Part shown: positions 43,221 through 52,037 of the stretch, piece after piece
Position numbering within the stretch: the first letter of the stretch is position 1
Layout of the letters: each line of letters starts with the position of its first letter
NCBI RefSeq assembly: GCF_022524345.1
Contig: NZ_JAKWJU010000002.1
Location: 4,688,501-4,752,500, forward strand
Reading direction: 5' to 3'
Length of the DNA: 64,000 nucleotides
Origin: Streptomyces marispadix
GTDB taxonomy: Bacteria; Actinomycetota; Actinomycetes; Streptomycetales; Streptomycetaceae
Notes under the pieces: generated by a model
What the model saw: the letters and a program-made list of their open reading frames with translations, nothing else
Databases searched by the model: none
What the model was told of the DNA's origin: nothing
Made by a program: the position numbers and the translations under genes

Positions 43221-44015
43221 TCAGGGAAGGATCGAGTCGACGTACCCGCCGTCCACGCGCACCGCGCCTCCGGTGGTGGCCGACGCCAGCGGGGAGCTGA
43301 GATAAACGGCCATGTTGGCGATCTCCTCGGGCTCGATCAGCCGCTGAAGAAGCGACTGCGGCCGGTGCTCGACCATGAACCGGCGCTGAGCCTCCTCCCA
43401 GGGCAGCTCCCGGTCGACCAGCTCGTATACGAAGTCCTCAACTCCTCCGGTGTGAGTGGGCCCGGCGATAAGCGAGTTGACGGTGACACCGGTGCCCGCG
43501 GCGTCCTTGGCGAAGCCGCGCGTGACGCCGAGGAGCGCGGTCTTCGACACCCCGTAGTGGATCATCTCGGCCGGGATCACCACCGCCGAGTCGCTGGCGA
43601 CGTTCAGGACCCGCCCCCATGAACGGTCCTTCATACGTGGCAGAAAGGCGCGGATCATCCTCACGGCGGCCAGCACGTTCACCTCGAAGTACCGGCGCCA
43701 CTCCTCCTCCGTGATCTCCAGTGCGGGCGTCGCTCCGAACACGCCCAGGTTGTTGACGAGGATGTCGACCTCCGGCGCCGCCTGCGTCACCTGACGGGCC
43801 CCCTCGTCGGTCGTGATGTCGCCCGGCGCGGCGATGAAACGGTCGCTGCCGGTCTCCTCACTCAGCCCTGCGACGGCAGCCTCGACGGACTCCTGCCGCC
43901 GCCCGTTGACGGCCACGCGGGCGCCAGCGCTTGCCAGTCCGGCGGCGATGGAACGGCCGATGCCCTGTGTGGAGCCGGTCACGAGAGCGGTGCGGCCGGA
44001 CAGGTCGATGAGCAC
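43221..44015 (-). CDS. Short-chain dehydrogenase/reductase
   Basis: The 264-aa protein is a classical SDR: TALVTGSTQGIGRSIAAGLA for NADP binding (the second Gly-rich motif is TGSTQGIG), DILVNNLGVFG, and the active-site pair Y-GVSK (MIHYGVSKTALLG) with a Ser in VASDS. The C-terminus GGAVRVDGGYVDSIL is typical. It acts on an unknown carbonyl or hydroxyl substrate. GTG at 44013-44015 follows GAGGAG at 6 nt. It is divergent from a VOC gene with 209 bp between them. Confidence 0.9.
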   Translation of the reverse strand: MLIDLSGRTALVTGSTQGIGRSIAAGLASAGARVAVNGRRQESVEAAVAGLSEETGSDRFIAAPGDITTDEGARQVTQAAPEVDILVNNLGVFGATPALEITEEEWRRYFEVNVLAAVRMIRAFLPRMKDRSWGRVLNVASDSAVVIPAEMIHYGVSKTALLGVTRGFAKDAAGTGVTVNSLIAGPTHTGGVEDFVYELVDRELPWEEAQRRFMVEHRPQSLLQRLIEPEEIANMAVYLSSPLASATTGGAVRVDGGYVDSILP

Positions 44016-44224
44016 GTGTTTCTCCTCGTCGGATGTTCGTTGTACGGCAGTGGCGACAGCCACGGCAGTTGCGAACAAGGCGAGCGCGTGGGTTCATTCC
44101 GGGTGGAAGCACCTGCCGCCTGGGTGCCTGCGTGCATGGATGCCCGCGTGGACGGCGGTGCGAAGCGTGCGGCCTTCGGCGGGCCCGCCACTCGCTTGTC
44201 GCTACTCGACTGGAAGGTCCTGAC

Positions 44225-44614
44225 ATGAGCAGTAAGTTCACCGAGCTCGCGATCGACTGCGCCGATCCGGCCGGGCTCGCCCGGTTCTGGTGCTCGGTAC
44301 TCGGCTACGAGGTGCAGGACGAGGACGACGGCATCGTCACGATCGGCTCCCCGCTGGCCCCTGAGGGCAAGGACCGCCCCGGCCCGGTGCCACCGGCGCT
44401 GACGTTCGCGCGGGTGCCCGAGGGCAAGTCCGTGAAGAACAGGCTCCACATCGACGTCAACCCGACCGACAGGGACCAGGACGAGGAGGTCCGCCGCCTG
44501 CTCGAACTGGGCGCTCAGCACGCGGACGTCGGCCAGAGCGGCGAGGAGAGCTGGGTCTGCCTCACCGACCCCGAGGGGAACGAGTTCTGCGTGCTTGCGA
44601 GTCGCCGTCCGTGA
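44225..44614 (+). CDS. VOC family (glyoxalase-fold) protein
   Basis: The 129-aa protein has the paired beta-alpha-beta layout of VOC proteins: FTELAIDCADPAGLARFWCSVLGYEV, LHIDVNPTDRDQDEEVRRLLELGA, and the end strand VCLTDPEGNEFCVLA, where the Glu is a usual metal or substrate ligand. This subgroup is common in actinomycetes and mostly uncharacterised. It may act as an isomerase, binding protein or resistance protein. ATG at 44225 lies in a short leader. No enzyme role is assigned. Confidence 0.88.
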   Translation: MSSKFTELAIDCADPAGLARFWCSVLGYEVQDEDDGIVTIGSPLAPEGKDRPGPVPPALTFARVPEGKSVKNRLHIDVNPTDRDQDEEVRRLLELGAQHADVGQSGEESWVCLTDPEGNEFCVLASRRP

Positions 44615-45123
44615 TGGGGGCAGTGCGGGGCGGCCCAACTGGCGGCGCGCTGTGGGTCGTTGAAGGTACCCGTCAGTGATGCCCGCTGCCGGGCGGGCGC
44701 CGCGCGGTCGCGTGACCGACCGGCCGGGGCCGGGGCCGGGGCTGCGGCCCGGGACCGGCGTAGCGCGGCGGCGCCCCTGGAACCGTTGCGGAGGCCGTCG
44801 TCGTCCCCCGCAGCGGCCGGGTGCGGCGGGTCGCCGTCGCCGTGCGCGGATGAGGAACGAGGAGGCAGGGTCGTGGAACCGGCGGGTTCGGACCGGCGTC
44901 GGGCGGCCCGTGCGGATTCCTTTCTGTCTGGCGTAGCGGAGGGAACATCGGTACCCTTCTGGGCGACTCGTGACGTCACATCGGACATCGCAGTCGTAGC
45001 GGGATCTCGGGGCGGTGCCAGGTCCCTGCGACCGCAGCCGCCTTCCTGGACCCGAAGCGCTGCCCGGCCGGTGATCGTGTTTTTCGACCTTTCTGTTTGC
45101 GGGACATCGGGGGTAGTCCCAAC
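44615..45123. other. Intergenic upstream of the LysR gene
   Basis: These 509 bp contain GGCCGGGGCCGGGG-type repeats near 44720 and an AT-richer patch (GTGTTTTTCGACCTTTCTG) at about 45078-45096 that is a likely promoter area for the LysR gene. No gene is supported. Confidence 0.5.
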
Positions 45124-46080
45124 ATGGAGATTCGTAGTGCCCGTTACTTTGTGACCGTCGCCGAGGAGCTGCATTTCGGCCGGGCGGCGAAACGGCTGCA
45201 TATAACGCAGCCCGGACTTTCCCAGGGCGTGAAGGCACTTGAGAAGGCCATCGGCATGCAGCTCTTCGAACGAGGGCGGCAGGGGGTGGCACTCACGGTC
45301 GAAGGGGAAGCTTTGCTTCCGGAGTTCCGTGAGTTATTAGCCCGCGCCGACGCGGTCGACGCCTTCGTGAAAATCCTCGCGGAACAGTTCCACGGGAGCC
45401 TTACCGTCGGATACACGCGGTCGGCGGGTCTCGGCCGTGCCTTCGACTTGATCAGCCGCTTCCGCAACGCCTGGCCGCGAATACGCATTCAGAGCTCCAG
45501 CGCGTCCAGCAGCGGCAATCTGGAAGCGATCCGTGAACGCCGCCTGGACATCGGGTTCGTACGGCCGCCGCTGCCGGAGGACGCGGAGGTGGAGTCCCTC
45601 AGCGTCGGCCGTGAGGCGGTGCTGGTGGGGCTGCCCGCGGGGCACCGGCTGGAGCGGTCGGAGGAGGTGTGCAGGCAGGACCTCGTCGGGCTGCCGCTGG
45701 TGTACTTCTCCAAGTCGGCGGGCGGGCTCTGGCAGTCGATACTCTCCGCCGTCTACGGCGGCCGCTACTTCCCGGACATCTGCCGGGAGGAGCCGGATGT
45801 TCCGCACATGCTCGCCGCGGTCGCCGAAGGCTCGGGCATCACGCTGGTCACCGAGGGCTCGGTGGCGATGCTCGATGTGCCGGGGGTCGTGCTGCGCAGG
45901 CTGTCCGGGGCGCCGAGCGTCGGGCTGGACCTGGCGTGGCGGCGGGACAACGTCAACCGTGCGCTGCGTACGTTCGTCGAGTTCGTACGGGCTGAGGTGG
46001 CCGGTGCGGCGCCGTCCGAGCTGCCGGGCGCCGCACGCTCACGATCCGGGCCCGGGGCCGGGATGCGCGCGGCGACCTGA
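45124..46080 (+). CDS. LysR-family regulator with tandem TTA codons
   Basis: The 318-aa protein has an N-terminal winged HTH (ARYFVTVAEELHFGRAAKRL, then HITQPGLSQGVKALEKAIG) and a C-terminal co-inducer domain (LTVGYTRSAGLGRAFDLISR). Codons 71 and 72 are both TTA (45334-45339), so full translation should need the bldA leucyl-tRNA, a typical device for pathway-specific regulators. It stands at the left edge of the biosynthetic region and converges on the amidinohydrolase gene. A LysR-type operator candidate lies in the divergent promoter at 48.7 kb. ATG at 45124 has only a weak purine stretch (GGGGGTAG) upstream. Confidence 0.93.
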   Translation: MEIRSARYFVTVAEELHFGRAAKRLHITQPGLSQGVKALEKAIGMQLFERGRQGVALTVEGEALLPEFRELLARADAVDAFVKILAEQFHGSLTVGYTRSAGLGRAFDLISRFRNAWPRIRIQSSSASSSGNLEAIRERRLDIGFVRPPLPEDAEVESLSVGREAVLVGLPAGHRLERSEEVCRQDLVGLPLVYFSKSAGGLWQSILSAVYGGRYFPDICREEPDVPHMLAAVAEGSGITLVTEGSVAMLDVPGVVLRRLSGAPSVGLDLAWRRDNVNRALRTFVEFVRAEVAGAAPSELPGAARSRSGPGAGMRAAT

Positions 46081-46220
46081 TCACCCTCAGTGCCCTCCAC
46101 GACGTGAACTGCCTGCCGGCGTACGGGAGTCGAGCCGGAAGGCCGACGGGCCCGACCGGCCGGCCCCCGGGGCGGCACGGACACGGCGCCGCACCCGCCC
46201 CCGGAGGCCGGTATCCCACG

Positions 46221-47096
46221 TCAGCTCACACAGGCGGTCTGCCCCGGCATCCGGGCGGAAGGCGCCTGTACGGCCCCCTCCCGTATCTCCAGGGTGCAGC
46301 ACTTCACGCTGCCCCCGGCCTTGAGCAGTTCCGAGAGATCGACGCCGTGCGGCTCGTAGCCTCGCCGCCGCAGCTCCGCGATGAGGCCCGTGGCGGTCTC
46401 CGGGAGCACGACGTTGCGGCCGTCCGAGACGGCGTTCAGGCCGAACACCTCGGCGTCGTGCGGCGAGGCGGTGACCGCGTCGGGGAAGAGTTCCCGCAGT
46501 ACGGCGCGGCTGCCCTCGGAGAAGGCCGCCGGGTTGTACATGATCTCGTCGCCCAGCACGGCGAGCGCCGTGTCCAGGTGGTAGAAGCGCGGATCGGTGA
46601 GGGTGAGGCCGATGACGGGGCGTCCGAAGAACTCCTGGGCCTCCTGGTGGGAGCGCGGGTCGGTGCGGAAGCCGGTGCCCGCGAGTATCCAGCGGCCGGT
46701 CGCCAGATAGTCGCCCTCGCCCTCGTTGACCCACTGCGGGTCGTGCACCGCGGCGAACCCCCGGTCGCGGAACCACCGGGCGTAGGCGGGGCCTTCGGCG
46801 GCCCGCTCCTGGTTGCGGAAGCGCGCGGCCAGTACGCGGCCGTCGACGACGGTGGCGCCGTTGGCGGCGAAGACCATGTCGGGCAGGCCGTCCAGCGGTT
46901 CGATCAGCTCCACGGTGTGGCCGAGACCGAGGTACAGGTCCCTCAGCTTCTCCCACTGTGCGACGGCACGGTCCCGGTCCACCGGCTTGTCGGGGCTCAT
47001 CCACGGGTTGATGGAGTACGAAACGTCGAAGTACGTGGGCGGGCACATCAGATAGCGCCGGGGGCGCGCGGTGCGCACGGCGATGCGGTCGGACAT
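46221..47096 (-). CDS. DDAH-like amidinohydrolase
   Basis: The 291-aa protein belongs to the arginine deiminase/amidinotransferase superfamily, dimethylarginine dimethylaminohydrolase-like branch. Catalytic residues are visible: C266 in GGSVKCCTLEI, H173 in FYHLDTALAVL, and acidic substrate ligands in DMVFAANG and NEGEGDYLATG. These enzymes cleave the guanidino carbon of methylated or free arginine derivatives, giving citrulline and an amine. ATG at 47094-47096 follows GGAG. Located between the LysR gene and a PaaK-like gene, it may process an arginine-derived unit, but a housekeeping role in arginine or methylarginine breakdown is possible. Confidence 0.88.
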   Translation of the reverse strand: MSDRIAVRTARPRRYLMCPPTYFDVSYSINPWMSPDKPVDRDRAVAQWEKLRDLYLGLGHTVELIEPLDGLPDMVFAANGATVVDGRVLAARFRNQERAAEGPAYARWFRDRGFAAVHDPQWVNEGEGDYLATGRWILAGTGFRTDPRSHQEAQEFFGRPVIGLTLTDPRFYHLDTALAVLGDEIMYNPAAFSEGSRAVLRELFPDAVTASPHDAEVFGLNAVSDGRNVVLPETATGLIAELRRRGYEPHGVDLSELLKAGGSVKCCTLEIREGAVQAPSARMPGQTACVS

Positions 47097-47337
47097 CACA
47101 ACTCCAGGGAAGGAAGGGCAGGTCCAGGGGGACCGAAGGGCAGAAGGACGGCGGGGCACGAGAGCAGAAGGGCAGCCGGAACAGGACCGGGCCGGGGGCC
47201 AGAGCGCTCCACCCTGCGAACGCCCCCGGCCCGTACGGGACTTGGGCCCGGCGCCGCGGAGAACCACCGCACGGGCCGCAAGGACATGGCCCGCACGGGC
47301 CCCGCGAGGACATCGCCCGCACGGACCCGTACCGGGC

Positions 47338-48582
47338 TCAGTCCAGCGGAGAGTCCTTCACCAGCAGCGGCGTCTTCTGCGAGCGCTCGTTGATGGTGAA
47401 GCGCGGCGTCACACGCACCCAGAACGCCTCGGGCGCCTCGGTCTCGACCTCGTAGCCCATGCGGTAGACCTGCGTGAGCACCGTCTCCTTGACGCGGGAC
47501 TCGACCTCGTCGGCGTGTGCGCCCTGCCGTACCTTCACGCGCAGCTCCATGCGCTCCGACGGCGACCCGTGGTCGAAGAGCGCCACCTGTACGCCCGTGA
47601 CGTCCGGGTCCAGCAGTGCCGCCTCCTCGATCTCCTGCGGTGTGACGAGGATGCTCAGGAACTTCATCTGCGGGTCGTCGCGGCCCAGTACGCGCAGCGC
47701 CGGCTCCGTACGGCCGCAGGTGCAGGCGGTGAACTCGCCGCGGTCGCCGATGCGGTAGCGCACCACCGGGTTGACGCACTCGGGGTGCAGATTCGTCACG
47801 AGGATCAGGCCGTCGTCCAGCTCCACGTGCTGGTACGGCATGACGTGGAAGGTGTCCATGGCGCATCCGGGGCCGTTGTGCCCGATGACCCACGTCTCGG
47901 TCGAGCCGTAACAGCCGTACAGCTCCGCGTCGGGCAGGATGCGCCGGGTCACTTCGAGGGCGGCGGCGCCGAACGGCTCGCCCGTCCACAGGAGTTTGCG
48001 GAAACCGGGAGTGATGTCCGCGTCGACGCAGGTCTGGAGCAGATGCGCGATCTGGCTCTGGGTGGCGTTGAGCGCGGTGGCGCCCAGCCGGTGCACCATG
48101 CCCATCCACTCGGGCAGTTGACGGTCCTCGATGGCGCCCAGCGGCACGGTGACGGCGCCCGACGAGTGGGCCAGGGCGTTGAAGAAGGCGTGCGAGGAGC
48201 AGAGTCGGCCCGGGGTGTCGTAGTTGACCAGCACGTCGTCGGCGGACAGCGGGTCCCACACCTCGCGTATCTCCTCGATCATCTGGCCGCTGGGCACCAG
48301 GCTGAGCTTGGGTGCCGACGTGGTGCCGCCGCTGCCGAGGACCAGGGCGCCGTGCCCGCGCCGCCGCGCCCTGCGCACGGTGTCGGGCAGCGCGGAGCGG
48401 AAGTCGTCCTTGGTGAGTACGGGCAGGTCGCCGAGGCCGGGGTCGGGCAGTGCGCGTGCCTCGTCGTAGCGGGCGCTGAGCGAGGGCATCTCGCTCATCC
48501 GCTCCAGCAGCCGGCGTACGAACGCCGGGGAGCGGGCGGGGTCTTGGGGGGAGGTGACGGGCTCCTCCGAGGTGATGGCCAT
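47338..48582 (-). CDS. PaaK-like adenylate-forming enzyme (first)
   Basis: The 414-aa protein resembles phenylacetate-CoA ligases. The P-loop is VLGSGGTTSAPKLSLV, the adenine-binding block is ELYGCYGSTETWVIG, and the hinge-side motifs are VVRYRIGDRGEFTACTCGRT. It activates a carboxylic acid with ATP. The acceptor could be CoA or the stand-alone carrier protein encoded at 52.5 kb. It is divergent from a second, distantly related PaaK-like gene, the two sharing a 331-bp promoter region. ATG at 48580-48582 has GGGAG about 10 nt upstream. The acyl substrate cannot be read from sequence. Confidence 0.88.
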   Translation of the reverse strand: MAITSEEPVTSPQDPARSPAFVRRLLERMSEMPSLSARYDEARALPDPGLGDLPVLTKDDFRSALPDTVRRARRRGHGALVLGSGGTTSAPKLSLVPSGQMIEEIREVWDPLSADDVLVNYDTPGRLCSSHAFFNALAHSSGAVTVPLGAIEDRQLPEWMGMVHRLGATALNATQSQIAHLLQTCVDADITPGFRKLLWTGEPFGAAALEVTRRILPDAELYGCYGSTETWVIGHNGPGCAMDTFHVMPYQHVELDDGLILVTNLHPECVNPVVRYRIGDRGEFTACTCGRTEPALRVLGRDDPQMKFLSILVTPQEIEEAALLDPDVTGVQVALFDHGSPSERMELRVKVRQGAHADEVESRVKETVLTQVYRMGYEVETEAPEAFWVRVTPRFTINERSQKTPLLVKDSPLD

Positions 48583-48913
48583 GCGGGACGGTCTCCCATC
48601 GCACGTTGCCGCAAGAAGTACGGCAGGAATCCAGGACCCTTCGAGTGCGCCACGGAATTCAAGGGTTGTCCAAGAGAAGTTCGCACGCCTTGAATAACGG
48701 ACTCTTATGACGGCAGCTCGCCGGGGTGGGGCCCGGTAATCCACCTCGTTTCATAACCGGCGCTTCTGGCCGGTGCGCCTGCTCGTATTGGACGGTCGGG
48801 GCGCGGTGCTGCAACATTGCGATCGCTTCGGGCCGCGAGCGGCGGCCGAGCTTTCCCGGGGGCTGAGCCTCCGCGGAAGTCGTCTGTCTTTTCAGTGAAT
48901 TGAGGGGTGGCTT
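48583..48913. promoter_or_regulatory. Divergent promoter region of the two PaaK-like genes
   Basis: This 331-bp gap is AT-richer than its surroundings and must hold promoters for both directions. It contains the LysR-type inverted repeat at 48694-48708 and AT-rich patches such as TTTCATAACCGG near 48750. Confidence 0.6.
48694..48708. promoter_or_regulatory. LysR-type box (T-N11-A inverted repeat)
   Basis: ATAA-CGGACTC-TTAT has perfect 4-bp arms and the T-N11-A spacing that LysR regulators recognise. It lies in the middle of the divergent promoter between the PaaK-like genes, 3.6 kb from the cluster's LysR gene. Confidence 0.5.
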
Positions 48914-50227
48914 GTGCTCGTCCGGGACCGTGCGGGACTGGAAATGATGCGCTGCGCTCAGGAGGAATTGGCCTCGCTGCGCGGTAATCCCGTCCCGGAG
49001 GATTTCCACCGCGGAAAGATCGCGGCGGTCTGGGACCGGGCGCGCAAGTCGCCCGCCTTCGAAGGGCTCGCGGATTTCTCCTGGGAGGAGTTCACCGCCC
49101 TGCCCGTCATGACGAAGGACCAACTCAAGGCCGATCCCTGGCACTTCGCCGTCACGGGAGTGTCGGGCGCGGCCAAGTACTACGAGACCACGGGCACCAC
49201 GGGGAGGGTCACGCCCACACCGCGTCTCGCCGAGGACGTCATCTGGAACACGGTCTCCGTGGCCGAGGCGTGGCGGACGATCCTGCACGACGACGACCGC
49301 GTGGCGGTGCTGCTGCCCTCGGACGTCGTGCCCGTGGCGGACCTGATCGTGTCCGTGTGCGAGTACCTGGGGCTGCCGCACAGCCGGCTGTACCCCTTCG
49401 CCACCGGCATCTCCGACTGGGACAGGCTGCTGGCCTTCTGGGAGAACCTGCGGCCCACGGCGCTGTTCGTCTCCCCGGGCGTGATGCTCCAGCTCACCCG
49501 CCTGCTCAAGCAGCGCGACCTGATGGCCGAACACAGCGCCCCCGTACGGGACATCATGCTCCTCGGCGAGGTCAGCACCCCCGCACTTCGGGCCCGGCTG
49601 GGCCAGTGGTGGGGCGCCCAGGCACACGACGCCAGCTACGGCAGCACGGAGACCGGCACGCTCGCCGCGACCTGCCCCCGCGGACGGCTGCATCTGCTGA
49701 CCGCCACGAACTACTTCGAACTCGCCACCCGCGACGGACTGGTGCCGCTGCCCGGCCGGGGCACCGGACGGCTCGTCGTCACCCCGCTCAACCTCTACGC
49801 CCGTCCGATGCTGCGGCTCGACACCGGCGACGAGGTCACCGTCGACGCGTCGGGCTGCGACTGCCCCGACCCGGCGCCCGTCGTCGTGGTGTGCGGACGC
49901 ACCAGCGACAGCATCGAGATACACGGCACCCGGCTGAACATCCTCGGCGTGGAGAACGCCGTCTACGGTGCGACCGAGGCCACCGGCTACCTCGTCGAAC
50001 TCGACGCCACCGGCGACTTCGGGCGGCTGCTGCTGGAACGCGGCATCGGCTCGGACCGGGCGGCCGAGCCCGCCGCCATAGAGGCCCTTCAGCGCGTCTC
50101 GGAGAAGGAGCTTGGGCTCCACTGGGACGCCGTCGCCTTCGTCAACTCCCTGCCCAGCACCACCAAGAGCGGCGGCTCGCAGAAGAGCTGGAAGCGCTCC
50201 AACATACGAGTGGTGGAGCAGGCCTGA
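48914..50227 (+). CDS. PaaK-like adenylate-forming enzyme (second)
   Basis: The 437-aa protein has the ANL-fold signatures YYETTGTTGRVTPTPR (P-loop), ASYGSTETGTLAATCP and LRLDTGDEVTVDASGCDCP. The C-terminal STTKSGGSQKSWKR should carry the catalytic Lys. Overall it resembles phenylacetate-CoA ligases but diverges from the first copy. GTG at 48914 follows GAGGGG. Its stop codon TGA shares one base with the next ATG (TGATG), so it heads a tightly coupled series. It probably activates an aryl or acyl acid for transfer to CoA or the carrier protein. Confidence 0.88.
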   Translation: MLVRDRAGLEMMRCAQEELASLRGNPVPEDFHRGKIAAVWDRARKSPAFEGLADFSWEEFTALPVMTKDQLKADPWHFAVTGVSGAAKYYETTGTTGRVTPTPRLAEDVIWNTVSVAEAWRTILHDDDRVAVLLPSDVVPVADLIVSVCEYLGLPHSRLYPFATGISDWDRLLAFWENLRPTALFVSPGVMLQLTRLLKQRDLMAEHSAPVRDIMLLGEVSTPALRARLGQWWGAQAHDASYGSTETGTLAATCPRGRLHLLTATNYFELATRDGLVPLPGRGTGRLVVTPLNLYARPMLRLDTGDEVTVDASGCDCPDPAPVVVVCGRTSDSIEIHGTRLNILGVENAVYGATEATGYLVELDATGDFGRLLLERGIGSDRAAEPAAIEALQRVSEKELGLHWDAVAFVNSLPSTTKSGGSQKSWKRSNIRVVEQA

Positions 50228-52023
50228 TGAGCGCACTCATACACGCACAGTCCGGGCCCGGGGGTCAGGCACAGGCCCGCCCCGAGGACGTCGGGCACCA
50301 GCGGGCGGCAGGCACCGGCGAACCCGACCTGTGGTGCACCTACGCCGCCGTGCGCACCCTGGCCTGGCTCGGCCGTACCGACGAGGCGGACGACGCCGAG
50401 GCCACGGCCCGCTATCTGCGCAGCAGACGCAACTCCGACGGCGGCTACGCCTGGTCGGTGGGCATGCCCTCCGACGCGTGGGCCACGTTCTACTGCACCC
50501 AGGCCCTCACCGACCTCGGCCGTGAACTGCCGGAACCCGGCGGCACCGCACGCTGGCTGTCCGGCACCTGGACCCAGGACGGCACGGGCGCGGCGTACGC
50601 CATGACGCCCGGCCAGGCACCCGACGTCTGGGCCACGCACTTCTCCACCCGCAGCAGCGTGCGCATCCCCGGCGGCGAAGTGCCCGACGCCGCGGGCCTG
50701 CTGAAGTGGCTCGGCGCCCTCCAGCGGCCCGACGGCGGGCTGTCCTGGAGCCGCGGCTCGCAGACGTGCGACGTACGTGCCTGCCACTACGGCGCCGCCG
50801 CCTGGTACGCGCTGAACAGCGTCGCACCGGCGGAACCGCCTTGGGACACCGAGGCGTTGATCCGCTGGCTGCGCGAACAGCAGACCGCGGAGGGCGGCTT
50901 CCGCTTCTCCCCGGAGGCGGACGTGCCGTGCATGTGGGCCACCTACCGGGCGACGGCGGCGCTGGACATCCTCGGCGGCGCCCCCGCACGGCCCGTCGAG
51001 CCGTGGATACGCGGACTGCGTGGCGCGTCGGGTGCGTTCGTGCGCTGGCAGGGGTACGAGGTCGAGGACGTATGGGCCTCGTTCTGCGCGGTGGGGGCGC
51101 TGAAGGCGGTCGGCGCGTCCACGGACGGCATCGCCGACGCCGTCGTGGCCCGTATCGGCGAACTGCGCTGCGCGGGCGGCGGATACACCTACCGGGAGCC
51201 GCAGCACGCGGCCGACGCGCTGAGCACCGCCGCGGCCGTTCTCGCCGACGGGACGGACGCCTCGGCGTCCCGTACCTCCGCCGACCCCCGCGTCGCCTGG
51301 CTGGAGAGCTGCCAACTCCCCAACGAGGGCGGCCTGATGTACATGCCCGCCCGTGGCAGCGAGATCCGCTGCACCCTGTGGGGCCTGACCGCCGGGGCGT
51401 TCGCCGATGAGGAAGCCCGTCAGGAGCGCCGCCGGATCGCCGAGTGGCTGCGCGGGCTCCAGAACCCCGACGGCGGCTTCGGCTTCTGGGAGGGCCGCGG
51501 CTCCGAACTGCTCTCCACGGCCGCCGCGGTCGGAGTCGTACGCCGCCTGGGCGCCACCGTCCCCCGGCTCCTCGACGCCGCCGCGCTGCGCGGCTTCGTC
51601 ACCCGCTGCCTCGTGCCCGGCGACGACGGAAGCGCCGCGCTGCCCGGCACCGAGCCGACGCTCCGCCAGGGCCTTCAGGCGCAGCGCATCCGGCACGCCC
51701 TCGGCGAGGGCTCACCGCAGGCACTGACCGCACTGCTCGACCGCCACCGGGTACGCGGCGGCGGCTGGGCCAACACCGGTGCGCGGCTGCCCGACCTGCT
51801 CTCCACCTACGAGGCCGTGGCCACCGCCGACCTGTACGAACTGCCCGTGGACACGGCCCACTTGAGCCGCTTCACCGACCGTGTGCACAGCGACGACGGC
51901 GGAACCGCCTGGAGCCCGCTGGCCCCCGGCAGCGGCGGCCCGCTCGCCGACGCGCTGGGCTCGCTGTTGCGCCGCCGTGCCGCAGGCACGCTCCGCGTCC
52001 TTCCCGACCTCGTGCTCTCCTGA
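50227..52023 (+). CDS. Alpha/alpha-toroid protein (prenyltransferase/squalene-oxidase repeats)
   Basis: The 598-aa protein consists almost entirely of about ten helical-hairpin repeats with Gly-Gly-aromatic turns (DGGYAW, DGGLSW, EGGFRF, GGGYTY, DGGFGFWEG) and recurrent helix starts of the form D-x-W-[AS]-T (DLWCTYAAVRTLAW, DVWATHF, CMWATYRATAALD, DVWASFCAVGALK). This is the prenyltransferase/squalene-cyclase toroid fold. No DxDD acid motif of class II terpene cyclases is present, and the Zn ligands of protein prenyltransferases are not evident, so terpene cyclisation is not supported. It may bind or transform a carrier-bound substrate. Placement between an adenylating enzyme and a tautomerase/ACP pair makes it a core pathway protein. 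Confidence 0.8.
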   Translation: MSALIHAQSGPGGQAQARPEDVGHQRAAGTGEPDLWCTYAAVRTLAWLGRTDEADDAEATARYLRSRRNSDGGYAWSVGMPSDAWATFYCTQALTDLGRELPEPGGTARWLSGTWTQDGTGAAYAMTPGQAPDVWATHFSTRSSVRIPGGEVPDAAGLLKWLGALQRPDGGLSWSRGSQTCDVRACHYGAAAWYALNSVAPAEPPWDTEALIRWLREQQTAEGGFRFSPEADVPCMWATYRATAALDILGGAPARPVEPWIRGLRGASGAFVRWQGYEVEDVWASFCAVGALKAVGASTDGIADAVVARIGELRCAGGGYTYREPQHAADALSTAAAVLADGTDASASRTSADPRVAWLESCQLPNEGGLMYMPARGSEIRCTLWGLTAGAFADEEARQERRRIAEWLRGLQNPDGGFGFWEGRGSELLSTAAAVGVVRRLGATVPRLLDAAALRGFVTRCLVPGDDGSAALPGTEPTLRQGLQAQRIRHALGEGSPQALTALLDRHRVRGGGWANTGARLPDLLSTYEAVATADLYELPVDTAHLSRFTDRVHSDDGGTAWSPLAPGSGGPLADALGSLLRRRAAGTLRVLPDLVLS

Positions 52024-52037
52024 CCAGGAAGGCCCCC

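Noticed and set aside
50227..52023. Class II terpene cyclase (squalene-hopene cyclase) assignment
   Set aside because: The repeat fold fits, but DxDD is absent and the only Asp-rich stretch (DEADDAE) is in a surface helix. No prenyl substrate genes are present.
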